NCBI RefSeq assembly: GCF_011392125.1
Contig: NZ_JAAJBU010000007.1
Coordinates: 114,492 to 178,491 of the forward strand
Direction of reading: 5' to 3'
From: Flavobacterium lotistagni
Lineage (GTDB): Bacteria; Bacteroidota; Bacteroidia; Flavobacteriales; Flavobacteriaceae
DNA length: 64,000 nucleotides
Positions 37,617-46,099 of this stretch are shown in pieces. The first letter of the stretch is position 1, and each line of letters begins with the position of its first letter. Both the position numbers and the translations under genes were made by a program. The notes beneath the pieces are model-generated. The model saw only the letters and a list, made by a program, of their open reading frames with translations. It made no database searches and was not told where the DNA came from.

Positions 37617-38174
37617 TTATGGGCGATACTCGAAACTGTTCTCCGGAATTTTTCCTTTGACGCCAGCAAAATGGGGCAAAAGAATTTTCATATCGGCTTC
37701 GTAGTTGCCCGTGGGATAAAAAGGCTGCCCAATTCGCACTTGTTTATTTTGGAAATCGAAAGCCACCGGAATAATAGGAACTTGGGCTTTGACTGCAATA
37801 TAATAAAAGCCGGTCTTGAGTTCGCTGACTTTCTTTCTTGTTCCTTCAGGAGAAATGGCCATGCGAAAAACGGTTTTGTTTCGAAAAATTTCAGCAATCG
37901 CATCTACTCTGTTCAAACCTCCGGTGCGGTCAAGCGGTGTGCCGCCCATCCATCGGAAATACCAGCCAAACGGAAATCGGAACAACTCTTTCTTGCCCAC
38001 ATAATGCATCTCTAAACCCAGAATACCTCTGGTAAAAAGTCCCAAATAGAAATCGTGCCAGCTCGTGTGTGGCATCACCATGAGCACGCATTTTTTAATT
38101 TCAGGCGAAACCGTCCCGATTATCTTCCAACCCATCAAACGAAAGAAAATGAACCGATAGAGGCTTTGTTTCAT
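37617..38174 (-). CDS. 1-acyl-sn-glycerol-3-phosphate acyltransferase family protein
   Basis: 185-residue membrane-associated acyltransferase of the PlsC fold. Active-site HTSWHD (H36 to D41, the HX4D motif) and PEGTR (109-113) are intact. N-terminal residues 5-18 are hydrophobic and mildly amphipathic, fitting peripheral attachment to the inner membrane. It is shorter than PlsC proper and could act on phospholipid, lyso-lipid or a lipid-A-like acceptor. It is the first gene of a two-gene unit with the M14 peptidase and divergent from the methyltransferase-like gene at 38254. Confidence 0.85.
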   Translation of the reverse strand: MKQSLYRFIFFRLMGWKIIGTVSPEIKKCVLMVMPHTSWHDFYLGLFTRGILGLEMHYVGKKELFRFPFGWYFRWMGGTPLDRTGGLNRVDAIAEIFRNKTVFRMAISPEGTRKKVSELKTGFYYIAVKAQVPIIPVAFDFQNKQVRIGQPFYPTGNYEADMKILLPHFAGVKGKIPENSFEYRP

Positions 38175-38229
38175 AAGGAAATTGTTGATTACATTCTGGG
38201 CAAGTGCTGTAAAATTAACATTTATCTGC

Positions 38230-38237
38230 TATTTTTG
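38230..38237 (+). promoter_or_regulatory. possible -7 element of the spermidine synthase-like gene
   Basis: TATTTTTG fits TAnnTTTG, 16 bases before the ATG at 38254. No clear TTG partner. Confidence 0.45.
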
Positions 38238-38253
38238 AGAAAAATAATTACAA

Positions 38254-38922
38254 ATGCTGCGCAAGGTACTTAGCTATTTTATTCCGATGCGGGTTTACCG
38301 ACGAAATTCTGCGCTGAGTAAATCAATTGAAATCAACTGGAACAACGGGCAATTGGTACTCGATTCGCAAAACACGAATTATTCCTACGGCAGCTTGCAG
38401 CGGGTGCTTCGAATCGGACTCAAAAAAATCGGCTTCGAGAAAATCAAACCGATGCAAAACCTCTTGGTATTGGGCGTGGCCGGCGGTAGCGTGATTAAAA
38501 CTCTGGTAGATGAAATCGGTTGTAAAGGCCAAATTACCGGCGTTGAAATCGATTCAGAAGTGATTCAAGTAGCGAATGAGTATTTTCAACTGAACCAAAT
38601 TGAAAACTTAAAACTAGTGATTGACGACGCTTTCGAATTTGTCTTGAAAACCAAACAAACCTACGACTTGATTATCATTGATGTTTTTCAGGATACGCAC
38701 ATGCCAAATTTTCTGTTCGAGAAATTTTTCATTCGTCGCATTGCCGATTTAGTAAAACCTTCTGGGTTCATCTTATTCAACACTATGACGCTCAACGAAA
38801 AACACAACCACCGCAATAATGACTATATTTCGGAGTTTAAACAATTGCCTTTTAAAGTGTTCACCATTCCAAGAATCGAACAGCACAACGAGTTGATTGT
38901 GGTTCAAAAAAATAATCCTTGA
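38254..38922 (+). CDS. spermidine synthase-like methyltransferase-fold protein
   Basis: 222 residues with a Rossmann SAM-binding fold of the spermidine-synthase type: NLLVLGVAGGSVIKTL (glycine loop), TGVEIDSEVIQVANEY (acidic residue after strand 2), LVIDDAFEFV and LIIIDVFQDTHMP. The aminopropyl-transferase gatekeeper segment is much reduced, and the N-terminal tetramerisation domain is short, so it is uncertain whether it makes spermidine or acts as a methyltransferase. It overlaps the following GH114-like gene by one base (TGATG). Confidence 0.7.
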   Translation: MLRKVLSYFIPMRVYRRNSALSKSIEINWNNGQLVLDSQNTNYSYGSLQRVLRIGLKKIGFEKIKPMQNLLVLGVAGGSVIKTLVDEIGCKGQITGVEIDSEVIQVANEYFQLNQIENLKLVIDDAFEFVLKTKQTYDLIIIDVFQDTHMPNFLFEKFFIRRIADLVKPSGFILFNTMTLNEKHNHRNNDYISEFKQLPFKVFTIPRIEQHNELIVVQKNNP

Positions 38923-39869
38923 TGCCTAGAAAATCTTTCGTATTATTAATCTCGGTTTTACTCTTGGTAGCCTTCGCTCCTATTAAGGAAAGTAAAACCA
39001 CGCAAGCTGGAATCAAAATGCAAGATTTCGTCATCGCCATTTCCAAATATGCACGTAGCATCGACTCTAGTTTTATCGTGATTCCGCAAAATGGGCCCGA
39101 ACTCGCTTTCGAGAAAATGAACCCATCGGGAAAGTTCCGGACGGATTATCTCAAGGCCATCGACGGAATTGCCGTAGAAGATCTTTTCTACAACGAAAAA
39201 CTCAAGACTGATACTTATCGGCTCAACATGCTGCGGAAAATCAAGACCGAGAAACAAGTGCTTTTCTCCGATTTTATCACTGATGATGCTGCTATAGACA
39301 AAGTGAAAACCCTCAACGACAAAGAAGGATTTTTACTTTATCCGCGAGTGAAAACCAACGAGCATTACCGTGAAATTCCGACGAAAATTCCGGGCGAAAA
39401 TGCCAACGATATTCTCAAACTTAGCGATGCGAAAAATTATCTTTATCTAATCAATCCGGTCGATTCTAGAACCAAACACCTTTTGCTAACTACACTGGCT
39501 GCTACAAATTACGATTTAATTACCATTGATTTGTTTTTCAACGACCGACTGCTCACTGCGCAAGACCTCGCCAAAATCAAGACCAAAGCCAACGGCGGCA
39601 AACGGCTCGTGATTGCTTATGTGAATATCGGAGCGGCAGAAAACTGGCGGTATTATTGGCAACGCAGCTGGCAAATTGGCAACCCTACTTGGATTAAAAA
39701 AAAGTATGCCGGTTATGAAGACGAATTCTATGTGCAGTTTTGGCACGATGACTGGCGGAAAATCATATACGGGAACGAAGATTCCTACGTCAAGAAAATC
39801 ATTGATGCTGGTTTCGACGGTGCTTTTCTAGACAATGTGGAAGGTTATTATTTCCTATACAATAAGTAG
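38922..39869 (+). CDS. secreted GH114/TM1410-like glycoside hydrolase (endo alpha-1,4-polygalactosaminidase family)
   Basis: 315 residues from ATG 38922 (an in-frame TTG lies just before). Signal peptide or lipoprotein-like N-terminus PRKSFVLLISVLLLVAFAPI. The TIM-barrel motifs of this group are visible: DLITIDLFFND, KRLVIAYVNIGAAENWRYYW, FYVQFWHDDW and DAGFDGAFLDNVEGYY, where the last Asp-Asn is the usual catalytic region. The family includes endo alpha-1,4-polygalactosaminidases that cut exopolysaccharide. Its gene is coupled to the preceding spermidine-synthase-like gene by a one-base overlap. Confidence 0.8.
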   Translation: MPRKSFVLLISVLLLVAFAPIKESKTTQAGIKMQDFVIAISKYARSIDSSFIVIPQNGPELAFEKMNPSGKFRTDYLKAIDGIAVEDLFYNEKLKTDTYRLNMLRKIKTEKQVLFSDFITDDAAIDKVKTLNDKEGFLLYPRVKTNEHYREIPTKIPGENANDILKLSDAKNYLYLINPVDSRTKHLLLTTLAATNYDLITIDLFFNDRLLTAQDLAKIKTKANGGKRLVIAYVNIGAAENWRYYWQRSWQIGNPTWIKKKYAGYEDEFYVQFWHDDWRKIIYGNEDSYVKKIIDAGFDGAFLDNVEGYYFLYNK

Positions 39870-39940
39870 CCTTTAGCTGATTTCCATCATAGAATCGCTG
39901 GTAATTTTAACTTAACTTCGCCAAAACAAATGGTTTAACG

Positions 39941-40663
39941 ATGTTTAAAAAATTCGTCCGTATTCTCAGAAAATTATTGCTAGGAAACGTCTCTAGGCTT
40001 CCAAAGGCTCGGCTCAACCCGATTCAGAAAAGAATCCTGAACCTGAAATCGATTTGGAACAACGACCACCAAGACGACAACGGCATCGAGAAAATTGTTC
40101 GTTTGTTTTTATCCTCATCACAACTGCTCTTTCCGGGAATCTACATCAAATACCTAGCAGCCAAAAAAGGCGAAGAATACCAAGATTTGGCTATGGATTG
40201 TTATATCCTGCTCAAAGTGACTTTCCCGATTGTTATTTTGTGGAACCATTGGCAGCAAGAGCTGTGGGCGCTGGGTTTGATGCTTTACGTGTTACTGGAA
40301 ACCGTGATGTATATCCCAACTTTGATTTTTGCTTCGGATTTAATTTCCAGACCGCGTTCTTACAAACGGTCTATCTTGTTGTTGTTCCTAAATTATATGG
40401 AAGTGGTTTTCGCCTACGCGGTGTTGTATTCGCACGGCAATTACCTCAACAAGCCTTTAACCAATACACTAGATGCTGTTTATTTCAGCATCATTACTTC
40501 GTCTTCAATTGGTTATGGCGATTTGCATCCGGTGACGGCGACGGGAAAATTATTGGTTTCCTCCCAAGCCTTAATGTTTTTGTTTTTTGTGGTTTTGTTT
40601 CTGAATTTCTTCTCTACTCAGATTAAAAGCAAAGGGTATTTTGACCATGAAAACAAAGAGTAA
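39941..40663 (+). CDS. two-pore-domain-like potassium channel (Ion_trans_2)
   Basis: 240 residues. Four or more hydrophobic helices: about 88-101, 110-135, 144-163 and 203-225, with the selectivity filter SSSIGYGD (187-194) in the last re-entrant loop between the final two helices. The GYGD filter marks it as K+-selective. The N-terminal 80 residues are basic and soluble. There is no RCK domain, so gating is not evident. It ends close to a palindromic repeat. Confidence 0.88.
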   Translation: MFKKFVRILRKLLLGNVSRLPKARLNPIQKRILNLKSIWNNDHQDDNGIEKIVRLFLSSSQLLFPGIYIKYLAAKKGEEYQDLAMDCYILLKVTFPIVILWNHWQQELWALGLMLYVLLETVMYIPTLIFASDLISRPRSYKRSILLLFLNYMEVVFAYAVLYSHGNYLNKPLTNTLDAVYFSIITSSSIGYGDLHPVTATGKLLVSSQALMFLFFVVLFLNFFSTQIKSKGYFDHENKE

Positions 40664-40664
40664 A

Positions 40665-40704
40665 ACACGAATTGCACGAATTTTCACGAATCAACAATCG
40701 TGAA
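40665..40704 (+). repeat. AACACGAATT-type palindrome after the K+ channel gene
   Basis: AACACGAATTGCACGAATTT, with arms TTCACGA (40683-40689) and TCGTGAA (40698-40704) forming a short hairpin. Confidence 0.5.
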
Positions 40705-40726
40705 ATCCTTGGAGTAAAAAAGAATT

Positions 40727-41452
40727 TTACAGCATTTTCCGGGCGCGCTCCAAATCCTCTGGCGTGTCGATGCCGATACTTACGTGCGAAGTTTCTACCA
40801 TACGGATGCGTTTGCCAAATTCTAGGTAACGCAACTGCTCTAGTTTTTCTGAAGCTTCCAACGACTTCATCGGTAAATGGTAAAAATCAATCAGCGCTTG
40901 TTTGCGAAAAGCATAAATCCCGATGTGCTGAAAATAATGCACCCCCACATTCACTTCGCGCGGATAAGGAATCACCGAACGCGAAAAATAAAGTGCCATA
41001 CCGTTCTGATCCACGACCACTTTCACATTGTTTGGGTTGTTGATGGCTTCAGGGTCTTGAATTTCGCGCATCAGTGAAGCCAAATCGATTTTTTTATCTG
41101 GGTCATTTTTGAAAACTTCGATCACTTTCGCCAGTGATTCGCGGTCAATGAAAGGTTCGTCGCCTTGCACGTTGACTACAATATCCACATCGAGATTTTC
41201 GACGGCTTCGGCAATTCGGTCGCTGCCTGATTCGTGCTCTTTTTGGCTCATGATGGCTTTCCCGCCAGCGGACACAATCTCGTTAAAAATCAAATCTGAA
41301 TCGGTTACCACAAAAACGTCGTTAAACAACTTGGTATTAACCGCTGCGTCGTAGGTTCTGGCAATAACGGTTTTGCCGCCTAAATCCTGCATCAGTTTAG
41401 CAGGAAAACGGGTCGAGGCATAACGGGCGGGAATCACAGCGATGATTTTCAT
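40727..41452 (-). CDS. kdsB: 3-deoxy-manno-octulosonate cytidylyltransferase
   Basis: 241 residues from the ATG at 41452. Activates Kdo as CMP-Kdo for lipopolysaccharide core synthesis. Motifs: [20 protein letters not shown] (nucleotide-binding start), [22 protein letters not shown] and [11 protein letters not shown]. The frame is open a further 46 codons upstream into a dispersed repeat, but [11 protein letters not shown] is the family start. It lies alone at the border of a repeat-rich 720-base region, with the next gene divergent. Confidence 0.95.
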   Translation of the reverse strand: MKIIAVIPARYASTRFPAKLMQDLGGKTVIARTYDAAVNTKLFNDVFVVTDSDLIFNEIVSAGGKAIMSQKEHESGSDRIAEAVENLDVDIVVNVQGDEPFIDRESLAKVIEVFKNDPDKKIDLASLMREIQDPEAINNPNNVKVVVDQNGMALYFSRSVIPYPREVNVGVHYFQHIGIYAFRKQALIDFYHLPMKSLEASEKLEQLRYLEFGKRIRMVETSHVSIGIDTPEDLERARKML

Positions 41453-41504
41453 TGCAAAGGTGCTAAGGTTCTGAGCGGCTAAGATAGTGAGGTTTTTGTT
41501 TTTT

Positions 41505-41600
41505 GAAGCTATTTCCTGCTGTACGCTATATCTTTTTAAACCTGCCGGGTTTCTATAACCCGGCAGGTTTAAAAAGGATGCCGCTGCCATCAGGGCTAGG
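41505..41600 (+). repeat. dispersed CCTGCT...ATCAGGGCTAGG element, copy C, with a 20-bp hairpin
   Basis: Starts GAAGCTATTTCCTGCTGTAC and ends CATCAGGGCTAGG. The inner stem is perfect: 41532-41551 pairs with 41557-41576 over 20 bp with loop TCTAT. It sits upstream of kdsB. Confidence 0.85.
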
Positions 41601-41723
41601 AAGTGCTTAGTGCTTTAGTTGGTTCAGATTTAAACCAGTCGTTTCAGTAAATCAAGTAATAAATGTAAAACCTTTGTGATTGTTATAAAATCAACTCATA
41701 TCAACAGCAAGCAGTTAAAAAAG

Positions 41724-42118
41724 TAGAACAGCAATAAGACGCAAACCGTCCTCAAAAAAACTCAGGAACTCAGGCACTAAGGAACTAAGGTACTCAAAAA
41801 AGAACAACAGCAATAAGCCGCAACCCGTCCTCAAAAAAACTCAGGAACTCAGGCACTAAGGAACTAAGGCACTCAAAAAAGAACAACAGCAATAAGCCAC
41901 AAACCGTCCTCAAAAAAACTCAGGAACTCAGGCACTAAGGAACTAAGGTACTCAAAAAAAAACAACAGCAATAAGCCGCAACCCGTCCTCAAAAAAACTC
42001 AGGAACTCAGGCACTAAGGAACTAAGGTACTCAAAAAAGAACAACAGCAATAAGACGTAACCCGTCCTCAAAAAAACTCAGAAACTCAGGCACTAAGGAA
42101 CTAAGGCACTCAAAAAAA
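41724..42118. repeat. five-copy 79-bp tandem array with octamer sub-repeats
   Basis: Unit starts at 41724, 41803, 41882, 41961 and 42040. Each unit has a 30-base segment (AACAACAGCAATAAGCCGCA then ACCCGTCCTC), seven A, four ACT(C/A)AGGN octamers, ACTC and a run of 6-8 A. Copies differ at only a few bases. The array fills most of the gap between the divergent kdsB and PNGase F-like genes (41453-42172), with no gene seen in it. Confidence 0.92.
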
Positions 42119-42141
42119 ACCAACCCCAATTGTTTTTTTGT

Positions 42142-42149
42142 TAGATTTG
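42142..42149 (+). promoter_or_regulatory. -7 element of the PNGase F-like gene
   Basis: TAGATTTG matches TAnnTTTG, 23 bases before the ATG at 42173. The tandem array ends 24 bases upstream of it. Confidence 0.5.
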
Positions 42150-42172
42150 TAAACCACTCTAACACAACCAAA

Positions 42173-43507
42173 ATGAAAACAAAACTACTTTTCCTTTTTT
42201 CAGGCATTTTAATGCTTACTTCTGCCTATTCGCAAACCATCTCGATTTACAACAATATCCTTTTTTATGATGGCTATGCCAGTATCGTTAGTGAACCTGT
42301 TCCCGATGGTTTTACGCGGCTCAGAAACGATTTGTATACCACAAAATTATCTGATGAACAACTCGGTGCTATTGGTAGTACATTACAGCTCAATGTCACG
42401 ATTAGTGCAGCTTGCGACAATTATGACAGAATTGGAAACGTCAATCTGGTGTTGGTTCCCAAAGGCGACCTTTCGTACGATACCAACACCGCACAAAAAA
42501 TTGAATTGGGGCGTTTCATCACACCGTTCATGAATAAAAATATTTCGCCCACGTCGGTTCCGTATGTCTTCAATATCGATAATGTGGCTAAAATTTTAAA
42601 AGACAGCGCGATGAATCTGGCCTACGATTTTTGGGTAGAACTGGAAGTTTTCGGTGTGCCTTATGCCGCACAAACCCAAGTAGCCGGTTGCAGCGGAAGA
42701 ATCGATGTGTTTTACGGCACGCTAGATTTTGTTACCAACACCGAAACCGCGGCGACTAGCGATACCTTTTTGGCAAGCTTGAATTTCAAAAAAAACCTCA
42801 ACAATTATGAAGAAGGCGCTACTGATGTTATTGGGCAAACCGTTCGAACCATCAACTATACCTTGCCACAGAACATTAACAACGCACAGTATTACCTGAT
42901 TACCTCCAACCATGGTGCCAACGCCGGCGGCGAAGAATACAACCGAAGATTCCATTACATATACCACGATGGTGCTCAAATTATTAGTTACCGTCCGGGA
43001 GAACCTACCTGTGAACCGTACCGTATTTACAATACCCAACCCAACGGTATTTACGGCCCGACGCCCAGAACTAATGCGCAATGGCAATCTTTCAGCAATT
43101 GGTGCCCCGGGTCAGTTATTCCGATTAGAACACTCAATTTAGGCAATTTAACTTCAGGTGACCATTCGTTCAAAATTACGGTGCCCACTGCCCGATTCGT
43201 GGACGCGCAAGGCTATATTCCGGTATCGGTTTACTTGCAAGGTGAAAACACCAATCTTGGGCAAACGGCTTTTGAAGCGTACAGTTATGATTTGTACCCG
43301 AATCCAAGTTCAGGTGTAATGAATGTAAGTGCTTCCGAAGCCATAAAATCATTTGAACTATGCGACGCGCAAGGAAGAATATTGAAGACTGGAAACAACC
43401 CAAGCTCATTGCTAAGGCTAGATTTGTCTGACCAATCCAGCGGCGTTTATTTCTTGAAAATGCATTTCGAAAAAGGAACGCACATTGAAAAAGTGGTAAA
43501 AGAATAA
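42173..43507 (+). CDS. PNGase F-like secreted glycoamidase with T9SS type A tail
   Basis: 444 residues with signal peptide MKTKLLFLFSGILMLTSAYSQ. The two jelly-roll lobes of peptide-N-glycosidase F are recognisable, with SNHGANAGGEEYNRRFHYIY, then CEPYRIYNTQPNGIYGPTPR and NWCPGSVIPIRTLNLG. PNGase F removes intact N-glycans from glycoproteins at Asn. The tail (YPNPSSGVMNVS, LCDAQGRILKTGNN, SGVYFLKMHFE.GTHIEKVVKE) is a type A sorting signal. A surface-free, exported enzyme acting on environmental or host glycoprotein is likely. Active-site Asp/Glu cannot be assigned one by one here. Confidence 0.88.
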   Translation: MKTKLLFLFSGILMLTSAYSQTISIYNNILFYDGYASIVSEPVPDGFTRLRNDLYTTKLSDEQLGAIGSTLQLNVTISAACDNYDRIGNVNLVLVPKGDLSYDTNTAQKIELGRFITPFMNKNISPTSVPYVFNIDNVAKILKDSAMNLAYDFWVELEVFGVPYAAQTQVAGCSGRIDVFYGTLDFVTNTETAATSDTFLASLNFKKNLNNYEEGATDVIGQTVRTINYTLPQNINNAQYYLITSNHGANAGGEEYNRRFHYIYHDGAQIISYRPGEPTCEPYRIYNTQPNGIYGPTPRTNAQWQSFSNWCPGSVIPIRTLNLGNLTSGDHSFKITVPTARFVDAQGYIPVSVYLQGENTNLGQTAFEAYSYDLYPNPSSGVMNVSASEAIKSFELCDAQGRILKTGNNPSSLLRLDLSDQSSGVYFLKMHFEKGTHIEKVVKE

Positions 43508-43527
43508 CTTTGCCAAGGTTCTAGAAA

Positions 43528-43654
43528 ACTCAGGCACTAAGGCACTCAGCTACTCAGGCACTTAAAAAAATCATCGAATAGAAAAAAATTTACAACCTAC
43601 ACCAAAACGAACTCAGGCACTAAGGCACTCAGCTACTCAGGCACTTAAAAAAAA
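43528..43654. repeat. two octamer/poly-A modules 83 bases apart
   Basis: 43528-43570 and 43611-43654 are nearly identical: ACTCAGGCACTAAGGCACTC, then AGCTACTCAGGCACTTAAAA with 3-4 further A. The 40-base spacer is unlike that in the 79-bp array. The second module overlaps the 3' end of the helicase gene. Confidence 0.85.
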
Positions 43655-45069
43655 CTCTCATCCTTAAACCCAATCAAATACAACTGGTCTTTGGCCCGAG
43701 TTACTGCGGTATACAACCAGCGAATATACTCGCGGTCAATAATTCCGTCAGGCAAATAGGGCTGTTCGATAAAAACCGTTTTCCATTGGCCGCCTTGTGA
43801 TTTGTGGCAAGTGATCGCATAAGAGAATTTCACCTGCAGCGCATTGAAATACTCGTTTTCCTTGGTTTTCTGCAAGCGTTTGTATTTGGTGGTTTCGTCT
43901 TGGTAATCTTCCATCACGGCTTCATACAAACGGTTGGATTCTTCATAGGTCAATGAGGGCGATTCGCTGGTAATCGTGTCGAGTAATAGCACCGTTTCAA
44001 AAGGCCGTTGCTCGGGATAATCGACCATGCGGATTTTCACATTGGCGAACTTGAACCCGTAAAGCTCTTTGATGTTGAACACTTGCATCACTTCGATAAT
44101 GTCGCCATTGGCAATAAATCCGGCTGCATCGTTTTCCTTGAGCCAATGGTAATTGTTCTTCACGACCATCAAATAATCGCCGGCAGAAAGATCACTTTCT
44201 TTGTCGAGAATCCTTGAACGAATTTGTTGATTGTAGGCATTGGCGCGTTTGTTCGAGCGTACGATGAACGCAGTTTCTTCTATGCTGTAATTGCTGTACG
44301 CCGAAAAAATCGCATCCTGAATATCATAACCATCTACCAACCGCACAATGTCGTTGAAGCCTTTGAGCTGGAACTGGAAACGCTCATAAAACTCTTCACG
44401 CAAAACTTCGCGCAATTCGGTCGCATTGTACAGAATTCCAGAATTTTCTTCTTGCCGCATCACTTCATCAAGTTCTATGTGATAAATTTCTTTCTGATAG
44501 TGCAAACCCAAACCGTCAATATCAAGCGCAGGTGAAAGCGACAAATTCACCGGTGGCAACTGCGCCGTATCGCCGAGTAGAATCATTTTGCAGTTCGCGC
44601 CGCTGTAGATATAAGAAATCAAATCGTCGAGCAGCGAGCCGTTTTCGTACAACTTCGAATCTTGGTTCACATCAGAGATCATCGAAGCTTCATCGACAAT
44701 GAAAATCGTGTCTTTGTGTTGGTTGGGTTTGAGCGTAAAACTCATACCGCCACCGGAATTCTTCTTTGGAAAATAGATTTTCTTATGAATGGTGAAAGCA
44801 GGTTTGTGCGAATAATTGGCAATCACTTTCGCCGCGCGACCGGTTGGGGCAAGCAGAACATATTTCTTACGAATATCAACCAAATGATTAACAATCGTAG
44901 CAATCACTGTGGTTTTTCCAGTTCCTGCGTAACCTTTCAAGACGAAGATTTCCTGCTTGTTATCGTTAGTTATAAATTCCGAAACCATCTGAAAGAAAAT
45001 ATCCTGTTTCTCGGTGGGTTGAAAAGGAAAGTTTCTTTTTAAGATGCTGTAAAATGATGCGGAATTCAT
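43645..45069 (-). CDS. RecD-like ATP-dependent DNA helicase (AAA family)
   Basis: 474 residues from the ATG at 45069 (MNSASFYSILKRNFPFQPTE; an upstream in-frame start at 45090 adds seven residues). SF1B helicase: Walker A LKGYAGTGKTTVIATI, motif Ia LAPTGRAAKVI, Walker B FIVDEASM, motif III LLGDTAQLPP, and the C-terminal YAITCHKSQGGQW and LYTAVTRAKDQL (motifs V and VI). It is shorter than RecD2 and lacks its N-terminal extension. Likely a repair or recombination helicase; similar genes are common in Flavobacteriaceae. Confidence 0.9.
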   Translation of the reverse strand: MNSASFYSILKRNFPFQPTEKQDIFFQMVSEFITNDNKQEIFVLKGYAGTGKTTVIATIVNHLVDIRKKYVLLAPTGRAAKVIANYSHKPAFTIHKKIYFPKKNSGGGMSFTLKPNQHKDTIFIVDEASMISDVNQDSKLYENGSLLDDLISYIYSGANCKMILLGDTAQLPPVNLSLSPALDIDGLGLHYQKEIYHIELDEVMRQEENSGILYNATELREVLREEFYERFQFQLKGFNDIVRLVDGYDIQDAIFSAYSNYSIEETAFIVRSNKRANAYNQQIRSRILDKESDLSAGDYLMVVKNNYHWLKENDAAGFIANGDIIEVMQVFNIKELYGFKFANVKIRMVDYPEQRPFETVLLLDTITSESPSLTYEESNRLYEAVMEDYQDETTKYKRLQKTKENEYFNALQVKFSYAITCHKSQGGQWKTVFIEQPYLPDGIIDREYIRWLYTAVTRAKDQLYLIGFKDESFF

Positions 45070-45171
45070 GGTGGATTTTTCTCGATGCAAAGTACGTGAT
45101 TTTTGAATTGGGTTTAACTTGTATTAGAGAAATTGTACCGACTTGGGATGAAACGGAATCTTACCGGTATG

Positions 45172-45228
45172 CCCTAGCCCTGATCGCAGCATGGTGCCGC
45201 GCACCGCGAAGAGCAGGTTCCCGGCTTC
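45172..45228 (-). repeat. dispersed CCTGCT...ATCAGGGCTAGG element, copy D (short, reversed)
   Basis: On the minus strand it starts GAAGCCGGGAACCTGCTC and ends GCGATCAGGGCTAGGG. Like copy A it lacks the ATCTTTT/AAAAGGAT inner stem. It lies between the divergent helicase and DUF3822 genes. Confidence 0.75.
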
Positions 45229-45260
45229 TAAAAAAATAAAAAAACATTCTAAAAAAATCG

Positions 45261-45268
45261 TAAGTTTG
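45261..45268 (+). promoter_or_regulatory. -7 element of the DUF3822/rsmD operon
   Basis: TAAGTTTG matches TAnnTTTG, 30 bases before ATG 45299. It lies inside the longer open frame from 45191 and so argues for the shorter start. Confidence 0.5.
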
Positions 45269-45298
45269 CGCAGGCCTGACTCAAACGGCCAATTGCTT

Positions 45299-46099
45299 AT
45301 GTTAGTGAATGCCGCGAATATTACCGAGAAAACTTACCGCAAGCTGACCGCGATAGTTTCGGCCAATGCGATGGTTTTGAGTACGGTCGACACGCTGAAC
45401 CACCAAGTGCTTAACCTAGAGGAACTTGAACTGGAAAGTACCGGATCGTTGGAAAACGCCCTGAACAACAACGCTGTTTTTCAAGAACGTTATGACCAAG
45501 TGGTAGTACTTCACCAGAACAACCTTTCGACTTTTGTGCCCGCGCCGCTGTTCAACGAGCAATATATTGGCAGTTATTTGCAATACAACACCAAGGTATT
45601 CGAAACCGATGCTTTTGCGTATGATGCTTTGCAGACTTATTCAATGAATACCGTGTATGTGCCGCAGACCAACGTAAACGAAACATTTGAGAAGCATTTC
45701 AAGTCAATCAGCTTCAAGCACATACACACCATTTTGGTGTCGCGCTTGCTCGATTTGTCTAAGAACGTTGACGATAAAAGAATGTTCGTGCACTTAGCGA
45801 AAACCCATTTCGAAATTGTGATTGTGCAGAACCAACATTTGTTGTTGTTCAACTCGTTTGATTATAAAACACCCGAGGATTTGATTTACTATATCCTTTT
45901 TACGGCCGAGCAACTCAATATGAACCCCGAGAGTTTCCGGTTGGAGTTTCTGGGCGATATTTCGGAAAGCGATGCATTCTACCAAATAGTATATAAGTAT
46001 GTACGGAATGTTTCCTTGTTTGATCTTTCTGACTTGACTTTGAATAACGAACTTTCTACGGCTGAGAACCTCAAGCATTTCATTTTGTTGCAATCGTGA
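45299..46099 (+). CDS. DUF3822 family protein
   Basis: 266 residues from ATG 45299 (MLVNAANITEKTYRKLTAIV). It has the DUF3822 layout: SANAMVLSTVDTLNHQVLNL near the start and a two-part actin-like ATPase-fold similarity. No catalytic motif is visible. The gene overlaps rsmD by 4 bases (GTGA), an arrangement that, as I recall, recurs in Bacteroidota, so a link with ribosome modification or cell envelope chemistry is possible but unproven. The in-frame extension to 45191 runs through a dispersed repeat and is unlikely to be coding. Confidence 0.8.
   Translation: MLVNAANITEKTYRKLTAIVSANAMVLSTVDTLNHQVLNLEELELESTGSLENALNNNAVFQERYDQVVVLHQNNLSTFVPAPLFNEQYIGSYLQYNTKVFETDAFAYDALQTYSMNTVYVPQTNVNETFEKHFKSISFKHIHTILVSRLLDLSKNVDDKRMFVHLAKTHFEIVIVQNQHLLLFNSFDYKTPEDLIYYILFTAEQLNMNPESFRLEFLGDISESDAFYQIVYKYVRNVSLFDLSDLTLNNELSTAENLKHFILLQS

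Noticed and set aside
41453..41590. N-terminal extension of KdsB
   Set aside because: The extension is translated dispersed repeat; [11 protein letters not shown] is the family start.
41724..42118. Possible CRISPR array
   Set aside because: The 79-bp units are contiguous and almost identical throughout; there are no unique spacers of constant length and no cas genes nearby.
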